The translations under genes and the position numbers were made by a program. DNA of 21,537 nucleotides from CBDVBZ01 sp965372355 (GTDB lineage: Bacteria > Krumholzibacteriota > Krumholzibacteriia > WVZY01), in assembly GCA_965372355.1 (NCBI GenBank), contig CBDVBZ010000055.1:1-21537 (forward strand), given 5' to 3'. Numbering within the stretch: the stretch's first letter is position 1; each line of letters starts with the position of its first letter. The notes under the pieces are model-generated. The model had not been told where the DNA came from and did no database searches. It saw nothing but the letters and a program-made list of their open reading frames with translations. Of this stretch, positions 15,615 through 21,537 are shown piece after piece.

Positions 15615-16023
15615 GAATAGGAATTTCGAACGCTATTTTTGCCTCGTAGCCGCCATGTGACCGCGAATGCACCTGTCGGTCCACTGCCATATCGCCTTCC
15701 GCGGCTCTGTTGGGGTGGTGGGAATGCATCCTCAGGCTGTTGCCACCGTTTTTCCCATCGCTTCGGCAATCCAAGAAGACTCCCACGTGCCCGAACGCAC
15801 AGAGGTCCCCCATCGGTTCGAGGCCGCCGGATTGACCGGCCAACGCCTGACCCTTGGCGTGCTCGGCTCACCCGTGCGGAAATCTCCCGATCACACCGCG
15901 GTATCATCGTCGTGCTCGACACGCGAATCGACATCGAACGCGTCGTCCTGCGGTGGATCCTACCGTCTTAAACTGTCAATTGGGAGATAGCCCTGTGGTT
16001 GTACTCGAAAGAGGTCACCCGCC
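15615..16023. other. Unassigned stretch inside the island
   Basis: About 0.4 kb with no recognised gene. Open frames exist on both strands but none shows a family motif, a good ribosome-binding site or a plausible protein composition. It probably holds decayed mobile DNA that replaced the rest of the beta-lactamase-family gene. Confidence 0.5.
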
Positions 16024-16794
16024 CTACTCGCGACGAACGATGAGGCGATCCGGGATCTCGTTGCGGTCGCCCTCGACCCAGGGAAAGAATTCGGAGAGAC
16101 AATCGCCGGCACGATCGATACCGGCGACCAGTCCGTCGCGCAAGGAGCCGCCGGCGATACCCTTCAGTATCAAGTCGTCGGTTTCGGTCCAGAAGTTGTC
16201 GTCGACCTTGGAGTCGATGCCCTCGTCGGCCATCACGATCACGCGGTGTTCCAGAAGACTCACAAAGATCAACACACCGGTGGCCGCCTCGGTTTTGTGG
16301 AGTCCGTTGGCGTAGAATTCCTGGAAGGCCTGCTCTTCGGCAACCGCGGTGGCGCGGTGACTGAAAACGAATAAGCGCTTGAAGTCCGGCAGCACGGCAG
16401 CCAGGCCAAAGCCCACTACCCCCATGGCCAACTGTATCAACAGCACCAGCGCGGGACTGTCCCACGGCAACCACGCCGCCGTCAATGCCGAGCCGATCAA
16501 CACGCAACAGAGGGCGGCCAGCCAGTTGGCCGCGGGATGGGGATCGGAACGTTCGACCACCACGGGCAGGATCTCGCCGACGGTTTTCTTTTCGGCCCTG
16601 GCGATCGCCTCGCGGACGACGCGGCGGTCTTCTTCACTAAATGTATTGACGGCGCTGTAACGGCGCTGCCGCAAAAGAGCGCGCAGAACGAAGAACAACA
16701 ACAAAGCGGCGAAGATCCAGGGGGCGATCGAGGTGACGGTGTGCCACAGTCCACCGCTTACCTGCTCACCAGCTGCACTACCCCATTCGTTCAT
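16024..16794 (-). CDS. TPM-domain membrane protein, second of the lemA operon
   Basis: A 256-residue protein with one N-terminal helix (about 20-38) and a second helix pair in the middle (WLAALCCVLIGSALTAAWL and the next). The TPM domain appears split around this pair: FSEEDRRVVREAIARAEKKTVGEI before it, and KTEAATGVLIFVSLLEHRVIVMADEGI after it. This arrangement is known for the second TPM protein encoded beside LemA and the Gly-rich TPM protein. The start at 16794 is chosen because it lies 7 bp after the upstream stop, with GAGG about 12 nt before it; an ATG at 16872 would overlap that gene. TPM domains are linked to membrane-associated phosphatase or protein-maintenance roles; the exact function is unknown. 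Confidence 0.75.
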   Translation of the reverse strand: MNEWGSAAGEQVSGGLWHTVTSIAPWIFAALLLFFVLRALLRQRRYSAVNTFSEEDRRVVREAIARAEKKTVGEILPVVVERSDPHPAANWLAALCCVLIGSALTAAWLPWDSPALVLLIQLAMGVVGFGLAAVLPDFKRLFVFSHRATAVAEEQAFQEFYANGLHKTEAATGVLIFVSLLEHRVIVMADEGIDSKVDDNFWTETDDLILKGIAGGSLRDGLVAGIDRAGDCLSEFFPWVEGDRNEIPDRLIVRRE

Positions 16795-16801
16795 TATAGT
16801 A

Positions 16802-17566
16802 TCACCAGCCTCCCGAGGCACCGCCGCCGGAAAAGCCGCCGCCTCCGCCGAAGCCGCCAAAACCACCGCCACTGAAACCGCCCCCGGAGGAACGACCGCC
16901 TCCCATCAGCATCGAGCCCAGTAACAGCCCTCCCAGGAGCCCGCCCCCTCGTCCCCCTCGTCCTCGACGAAATAGTCTCGAGATTATGAAGAACATGAAA
17001 AGCATCGGGAGCAAGCCCATAATACCGCCCGATCTTCGTTTCCTCTCTTGGGGGATCTTGGCGTAGTCGCCGCCGCCGGCCGCGTGTATGGCCTGGACGC
17101 CGCCGAGCAGCCCCTCGTAGTACTGCCCCTTCTTGAATTCGGGCGAGATGACGCCGCGTATGATACGTCCCGAGATGGCGTCGGTGATAGTTCCCTCGAG
17201 CCCGCGGCCGACCTCGATGCGGACCTCGCGCTCGGCCCTGGCGACGAGTAACAACGCCCCGTTGTTTTTCTCTTTTTCACCGAGACCCCACTGCCGGGCG
17301 ACCTCGAGGGCGTAGCCCTCCAGCGAACGCCCGCCCAGATCGGGCACGGTCAACAAAGCGATCTCGTGCCCGCTGCCCCGCTTGTACGATTCCATCAGGC
17401 TTTCCAAGGTGGCTTCTTGCTGCGGTGTGAGGAAGCCGCCCAGATCGGTCACCCAGCCGTCGTTGGCGGGGATCTCGCCCTGCTGGGCGTGAACCGTCAC
17501 GGCCGGCAACAGGGCCGCCAGCAACAGCGCCACCAGGACGACTGCGGCTCGAGCGACGTTAATCAT
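16802..17566 (-). CDS. YgcG-type TPM-domain protein with Gly-rich tail
   Basis: A 254-residue protein with a signal peptide (ending VTVHAQ), a TPM domain (about residues 35-165: VTDLGGFLTPQQEATLESLMESYK through GRGLEGTITDAISGRII), one membrane helix (about 180-196) and a tail of Gly/Ser/Phe repeats ending ASGGW. The whole build is typical of YgcG/TPM_phosphatase proteins: the domain faces the periplasm and the tail follows the membrane helix. The start at 17566 overlaps the lemA stop by 8 bp, indicating translational coupling; an ATG at 17593 would add nine residues. It is the middle gene of lemA-TPM-TPM. Confidence 0.85.
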   Translation of the reverse strand: MINVARAAVVLVALLLAALLPAVTVHAQQGEIPANDGWVTDLGGFLTPQQEATLESLMESYKRGSGHEIALLTVPDLGGRSLEGYALEVARQWGLGEKEKNNGALLLVARAEREVRIEVGRGLEGTITDAISGRIIRGVISPEFKKGQYYEGLLGGVQAIHAAGGGDYAKIPQERKRRSGGIMGLLPMLFMFFIISRLFRRGRGGRGGGLLGGLLLGSMLMGGGRSSGGGFSGGGFGGFGGGGGFSGGGASGGW

Positions 17567-18212
17567 CTTTCTTGTTTTCAAAATCGAACTCAACCTTGGG
17601 CGTCTCTCGAACCTCCGGTTCGAGTTCCAGTTGCGGTTGCTTCTCGAATCCGAACATGCCGGCGATGATGCTGCCCGGGAAACGGCGTCGCGCGGTGTTG
17701 TAGATCAGCACGGCGTCGATGTAGTCGCGCCGTGCCACGGCGATGCGATTCTCGGTGCCCTCGAGCTGGTCCTGCAGCGTCAGGAAGTTCTGGTTGGCCT
17801 TGATGTCGGGGTAGCGCTCGACGACCACCATCAGCCGTGCCAACGCCGAGCCCAGGGTCTGCTGGGCCTGGGCATAGGCCTGCATCTGGGCGGGGTCGGT
17901 CGGCAACCCCGCCGGCAACTGGGCCCGCCCCACGCTGGCGCGCGCCTCGGTCACCGCCTCGAGTGTGGACTTCTCGAAATCGGCCGCACCCTTGACCGTG
18001 TTGACCAGCTGCGGGATGAGCTCGAAGCGGCGCTTGTACTGGTTGTCGATTTCGCTCCAGGCGGCCTCTATCCTTTCCTGGGATGAGACCAACTGGTTAT
18101 AGCGTCCGACGGCCGTGCCGCCGATGATCAGTACTATTAACAGGACCACGCCGGCGGCGACAATGCACCCCATCTTGGCGGATCCGCGCTGGTTGTTGGA
18201 AAAAGCGAGCAT
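17559..18212 (-). CDS. lemA: LemA family protein
   Basis: This 217-residue protein has one N-terminal membrane helix (about 15-36), then the LemA signature: RYNQLVSSQERIEAAWSEID, NQYKRRFELIPQLVNTVKG, and a helical region ending DYIDAVLIYNTARRRFPG. The length is slightly above the usual 180-200 because of an acidic C-terminal tail. AAGGAAA about 6 nt before the ATG supports the start. It heads a tightly packed operon with two TPM proteins, a conserved association. Its role is poorly defined; links to membrane stress and HtpX-type proteases are known in other bacteria. The IS91 remnant ends only about 30 bp upstream, so the original promoter may be lost or displaced. Confidence 0.9.
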   Translation of the reverse strand: MLAFSNNQRGSAKMGCIVAAGVVLLIVLIIGGTAVGRYNQLVSSQERIEAAWSEIDNQYKRRFELIPQLVNTVKGAADFEKSTLEAVTEARASVGRAQLPAGLPTDPAQMQAYAQAQQTLGSALARLMVVVERYPDIKANQNFLTLQDQLEGTENRIAVARRDYIDAVLIYNTARRRFPGSIIAGMFGFEKQPQLELEPEVRETPKVEFDFENKKDD

Positions 18213-18244
18213 TGTATTTCCTTTTTTGAATACTCATAAAGAAC

Positions 18245-19162
18245 GGAAGTGCCACCAGTTAGCTTGGCACTCTCGCATGGAACCGTCAAGACGATAATCT
18301 GTCCACCTGACTTGAGCACTTGGTGGCGGGTTTTCTTCTCTACCGCTTCGATATCCACGGGTTCGAGAAGAGCGGCCTCGTGAAAAAACGCCTCTCCATT
18401 GGAGCCTTCGGAGAACACACCGTCTGTGACGATGCAATGGAAATGTATGTGGTGGTTTAGCGACGATCCAAAGTGGTGCACAAACGCCACCGCGCCGAAG
18501 CGGGAGTGATACGGGGCGCCGGGGCTCTTTTGCCGAAGAGTGGTCTCGAGGGCGCGCATGAAGATGCGGAGCACCGCTCCCACCGTCTCGGTCTCGTGTC
18601 GAAACACGTAGCGGTCCCGTTTCGGGACCGTGAGCACCCACTGGCGAACGGGGACTCTGGGAAGCACGTGGTCGGTGAGGTGGGCGGCCGTCTCGACCAT
18701 GCGCCGCGTGTTGCACGAGGGACAGATCCCCCGGGTCCGGCACGAAAACGCCACGAAGAAATCATACCCGCAAGCGTTACACCGCGCCCGAGCAAAGCCA
18801 TAAGACGGCACCCCCCACTCGAGGTACTTGCGAAATACCGTTTCGACATAATGCGGGACCGGGTCGATCTCTGCTTGCCCCTGGTGCGCCGGAGCGAGAA
18901 AGGTCTCCAGGTGTTCCCGGATGAGGCGGTGGAGAAGCATTCGTTCCGGCCGACGGGGACGATAGAGCGCCGGTGTCTCGGGGCAGGCTGTGGATGCGAA
19001 GGGTGAAGACACAAATTCCCCGCCATGATGGCTCTGGCCATGGGAGGAATCGTAAAGACTGATGGAGTGGGTGTCTACCGGGAGGAAAACGCGAGGCGAG
19101 ATCCATCGCCGCACCAATGATAACGGAACGCGAAACAGCAATCAACCGTTGCATGCGAGTGG
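18245..19162 (-). mobile_element. IS91-family element remnant
   Basis: This block covers the transposase remnant plus short flanks. At its 3' end a 7-bp inverted repeat (18248-18254 and 18265-18271) forms a hairpin. On the reverse strand the hairpin is followed by GTTC (18244-18241), a tetranucleotide target used by IS91-type rolling-circle elements. At the other end the block stops at 19162, exactly where the second 128-bp repeat begins. Boundaries are inferred from these landmarks. Confidence 0.5.
18314..19141 (-). pseudogene. IS91-family HUH transposase, C-terminally deleted
   Basis: The frame encodes the N-terminal zinc-binding part (CNACGYDFF, CPSCNTRRM), WVLTVPKRDRYVF, and the HUH motif in NHHIHFHCIVTDGVF. 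Homology then reaches IEAVEKKTRHQVL and stops near 18314, whereas full proteins continue for over 100 residues with the catalytic tyrosine region. The open frame runs on to 18137 through unrelated sequence into lemA. With the tyrosine missing, this copy cannot move by itself. The start is uncertain: similarity begins near RPRRPER (about residue 61 of the frame from 19141), and ATG codon 68 is the next in-frame start. Confidence 0.75.
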
Positions 19163-19290
19163 ATCAGGCGTTCTTCAAATTTCAGTATTTCCACCGATTC
19201 TGATCTCGGAGGTCCTTCGATCTGACTCCGCTGGCGGTTCCGATCTCTGCGCGCCAATCGATCGGACTCCGCCGGCGGTTCTGATCGGAG
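19163..19290. repeat. 128-bp direct repeat, copy 2 (orphan gene tail)
   Basis: Matches 12611-12738 with two differences (19179, 19223). It carries the last 13 codons and the stop of a DUF5916 gene (19163-19203) with no gene body upstream, and both hairpin units. The left edge touches the IS91 remnant. Confidence 0.95.
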
Positions 19291-19373
19291 TCGACCTTCC
19301 GTCGGACTCGCTATTGATTCGAATCGGGAGGGCGGCCTTCCGCTTCAAGCGGTCTTGCCCACAACGGTCGCCC

Positions 19374-19402
19374 TTCCATCCGAGCCCGCGATTCGTTATG
19401 CT
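19374..19402 (+). promoter_or_regulatory. Candidate promoter of the S9 peptidase gene
   Basis: TTCCAT (19374-19379), a 17-bp spacer and TATGCT (19397-19402), about 53 nt before the ATG. This is a weak consensus match by eye. 19291-19455 holds no gene. Confidence 0.3.
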
Positions 19403-19455
19403 TGTGCCTTCGATTTCACGACCCATGCCGAACTTCATCCTTTTGGGGGCGACAC

Positions 19456-21537
19456 ATGCGAACGCTACTACTCGTTGGACTCGCACTTCTCCTGGCCGTT
19501 TCTGCCTCGGCCGACAAACGGGCACTGACCATTGAGGATCTCTACGATATAAAGAACGTTGTGGACCCCCAGTTCTCTCCGGACGGCAAGCGGATCGCCT
19601 TCACCGTCAGCGAATACGATCTGGAGAAAGGTAAGAGCTACTCCGACATCTGGGTCATGAATGCCGACGGCAGCGAGCAGCGGCAGATGACGCATCACAA
19701 AAAGGGTGACTGGCACCCGCGCTGGTCACCGGATGGCAAAGCACTTATGTTCGTATCCACGCGTGAGAACGGTGCGCAGGTGTGGCACCTGCCCATGGAT
19801 GGAGGTGAGGCGAAACAGGTCACCGACTTTTCGGCGGGCGTGAGCGACCCGATCTGGTGTGCGGATGGCAAACGGATTGTCTTTTTTACCGAGGTGTTTC
19901 CGGAATGCGGGGCGGACAGCGACTGTAACGAGGAGCTCAGTGAAGATCTCGATGAGGGTCCGGTTCAGGCGCACATCGCCGACGACCTGCTCTTTCGGCA
20001 CTGGAACTTCTGGAAAGACGGCAAGCGTTTTCACGTGTTGATCTACGATACCGAAAGCGAGGAATACACCGACCTCACCCCCGGGGAGATGGATGCCCCG
20101 GCCTACATCACGGGCGGCCACACGGGGTTCGATGTCTCGCCCGATGGCGAGGAACTGTGCGTCGCGGGGACGGCGGACGAGAGGGAGTGGGAAACGACGA
20201 ACAAGGATCTTTGGATCGTCCCGACGAGCGGCGGTGAACTCGTGAACATCACCGATGACAACGAGGCGGCGGACACCGACCCGCAGTATTCGCCCAACGG
20301 GCGCTACATCGCCTATATCACACAAAACGTGCCTGCCTACGAGGCGGATCTCTTTCGGCTCGCCGTCTACGATCGCGAGAGCAAGGAGAAGAGAATCCTG
20401 ACAGACGATTTCGACAACTGGGTCACGTCGATTCGGTGGGCACCGGATTCGAAGAGCATCTACTTCAAAGCGGATGTCGAGGGCTCACAACCGCTGCACA
20501 AGGTCGATGTAAAATCATCAAAGATCAGCCGCATCGTCGATTTTCGCACGGTCGACGGGTTTGATATTTCCTCCAACGGAAAGTCCATTGTCGCCTCGCG
20601 CCGCTCGATCGGCGAGCCGCGGGAGATCTGGTCGTCGACGACAAAAGGCAAGTCGCTGAAAAGGCTCACGACATTCAACAAGGCGGTCGAAGACGAAGTC
20701 GACATCCGCCCCGCCGAGGAAATGTGGATCGACTCGCCTACGGGCAAGAAGATCCACACGTTCGTCGTCAAGCCGCACGGTTTTGATCCCGGCAAGAAGT
20801 ACCCCATGATTCTCAATGTTCACGGCGGGCCGCAGAGCCAATGGTCGGATGCGTTTCGCGGTGACTGGCAGGTCTATCCCGGAGCCGGGTACGTCGTGGT
20901 GTTTCCCAACCCGCACGGTTCGAGCGGGTTCGGTCAGGAGTTCACGCAAGCGATTTCGCGGGACTGGGGTGGCAAGGTCTACGAGGACGTGATCGCCGTC
21001 GCGGATGCGCTCGCCAAAGAGTCGTGGGTGGACGAGGACCGTATGGGTGCGATGGGGTGGTCGTATGGCGGCTACATGATGATGTGGTTCGAAGGCCGCG
21101 AGAATCCTTTCAAGGCGATCGTGTCGATGATGGGCGTTTACAATCTCACGTCGATGTGGGGGGCTACCGAGGAACTTTGGTTTCCCGAGTACGACCTCGG
21201 CGGAGCGCCCTGGCAATCGATGGACTATGACAAATGGTCGCCGCACCGCCACGCGAAGAACTTCAAGACGCCGTGTCTCGTGATTACCGGCGAGCAGGAT
21301 TTTCGGGTGCCTTATACGCAAAGCCTCGAGTTCTTCACTGCGCTTCAGAAAATGGATGTGCCGTCGCGTTTGATCGTTTTGAAAAACGACGGGCACTGGC
21401 CGAGCTGGGTGAAGTCGATGCCGCTCTACTACAACGCACACCTGGACTGGTTTCACAAGTATCTCGGCGGTGACCCCGCGCCTTACGACGTCGAGGAGAT
21501 GGTGCGCAACCGCGCGTTCGACGACGACAGCAGCGAC
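19456..21537 (+). CDS. Secreted S9 family peptidase (DPP/acylaminoacyl-peptidase type), runs off window
   Basis: 694 codons to the window end without a stop; the domain is complete, so only a few residues are probably missing. A signal peptide (ending AVSASA) exports it. Residues about 35-450 form a beta-propeller with PD40-type repeats (DPQFSPDGKRIAF, HPRWSPDGKALMF, DPIWCADGKRIVF, DPQYSPNGRYIAY and others). The alpha/beta-hydrolase domain follows, with VHGGPQSQW (oxyanion region) and the catalytic triad Ser536 (GWSYGG), Asp615 (GEQDFRVP) and His647 (NDGHWP). All catalytic residues are intact, so it should cleave short peptides outside the cytoplasm. GGGGGCGACAC before the ATG is a moderate ribosome-binding site. 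It lies just beyond the orphan DUF5916 tail. Confidence 0.9.
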   Translation, partial: MRTLLLVGLALLLAVSASADKRALTIEDLYDIKNVVDPQFSPDGKRIAFTVSEYDLEKGKSYSDIWVMNADGSEQRQMTHHKKGDWHPRWSPDGKALMFVSTRENGAQVWHLPMDGGEAKQVTDFSAGVSDPIWCADGKRIVFFTEVFPECGADSDCNEELSEDLDEGPVQAHIADDLLFRHWNFWKDGKRFHVLIYDTESEEYTDLTPGEMDAPAYITGGHTGFDVSPDGEELCVAGTADEREWETTNKDLWIVPTSGGELVNITDDNEAADTDPQYSPNGRYIAYITQNVPAYEADLFRLAVYDRESKEKRILTDDFDNWVTSIRWAPDSKSIYFKADVEGSQPLHKVDVKSSKISRIVDFRTVDGFDISSNGKSIVASRRSIGEPREIWSSTTKGKSLKRLTTFNKAVEDEVDIRPAEEMWIDSPTGKKIHTFVVKPHGFDPGKKYPMILNVHGGPQSQWSDAFRGDWQVYPGAGYVVVFPNPHGSSGFGQEFTQAISRDWGGKVYEDVIAVADALAKESWVDEDRMGAMGWSYGGYMMMWFEGRENPFKAIVSMMGVYNLTSMWGATEELWFPEYDLGGAPWQSMDYDKWSPHRHAKNFKTPCLVITGEQDFRVPYTQSLEFFTALQKMDVPSRLIVLKNDGHWPSWVKSMPLYYNAHLDWFHKYLGGDPAPYDVEEMVRNRAFDDDSSD

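Larger units (their letters stand above)
12739..19162. mobile_element. Accessory island between the duplicated tails (boundaries inferred)
   Basis: A 6.4-kb block lies between the two copies of the 128-bp repeat. It contains two broken transposase genes, a truncated gene, a lipoprotein gene and a lemA-TPM operon. The flanking genes (DUF5916 and S9 peptidase) appear undamaged. The duplication of flanking sequence and the density of mobile remnants suggest insertion or rearrangement here; the mechanism is not proven. Confidence 0.5.

Noticed and set aside
18137..18313. Continuation of the IS91 open frame into lemA as a longer transposase
   Set aside because: Homology ends near 18314; beyond it the frame reads non-coding element end and then lemA in the wrong frame.
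20518..21456. A 312-codon reverse open frame
   Set aside because: It is antisense to the S9 peptidase, whose propeller and catalytic motifs are unmistakable.

Overview
The window looks like a piece of a chromosome from an uncultured, Gram-negative-type bacterium with fairly high GC. The gene families suggest the Gemmatimonadota / FCB / 'Eisenbacteria'-Krumholzibacteria neighbourhood: a Ser/Thr kinase with TolB-like and TPR regions, a DUF2723 membrane glycosyltransferase-like protein, a DUF5916 outer-membrane barrel and a secreted S9 peptidase. This placement is inferred from gene content only; no rRNA or other taxonomic marker is present.

Layout. (1) 1-3160: a forward pair, a cytosolic kinase-TolB-TPR protein and a class I methyltransferase 18 bp apart. 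(2) 3388-4080: an ICMT/PEMT-like membrane methyltransferase, probably read from a leaderless promoter. (3) 4242-6749: a large reverse-strand DUF2723 protein with C-terminal TPRs. (4) 6956-7825: reverse-strand TM2-domain and OsmC-family genes, with a probable terminator after the TM2 gene. (5) 8081-9151: an NnrS-like polytopic membrane protein. (6) 9281-9977: a two-gene reverse operon, an XRE regulator and a DUF2178-like membrane protein, with a strong leaderless promoter and two palindromes. (7) 10348-12651: a DUF5916 outer-membrane protein. (8) 12739-19162: an accessory island. (9) 19456-window end: a secreted S9 (DPP/AAP-like) peptidase that reaches the last base with no stop codon.

The island holds an rve-type transposase gene broken by one amber codon, a lipoprotein with a possible aerolysin-like C-terminal region, the 5' stub of a serine beta-lactamase-family gene, about 0.4 kb of unassigned DNA, an intact lemA-TPM-TPM operon, and a C-terminally deleted IS91-family element. 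It is bounded by two copies of a 128-bp sequence (12611-12738 and 19163-19290, two mismatches). This sequence carries the last 13 codons and stop of the DUF5916 gene plus two 27-nt hairpin units. The second tail copy has no gene body and starts right where the IS91 remnant ends, so the island probably entered or was rearranged between an originally adjacent DUF5916 gene and S9 peptidase.

Several starts lack a Shine-Dalgarno sequence and have a -10 box 6-8 nt before the ATG, so leaderless mRNAs seem common here alongside SD-led genes. The best candidates for unusual biology are the aerolysin-like lipoprotein, the tail-duplication island with its tandem hairpins, and the XRE/DUF2178 locus with its operator-like palindromes. 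No CRISPR array, tRNA or rRNA was seen.
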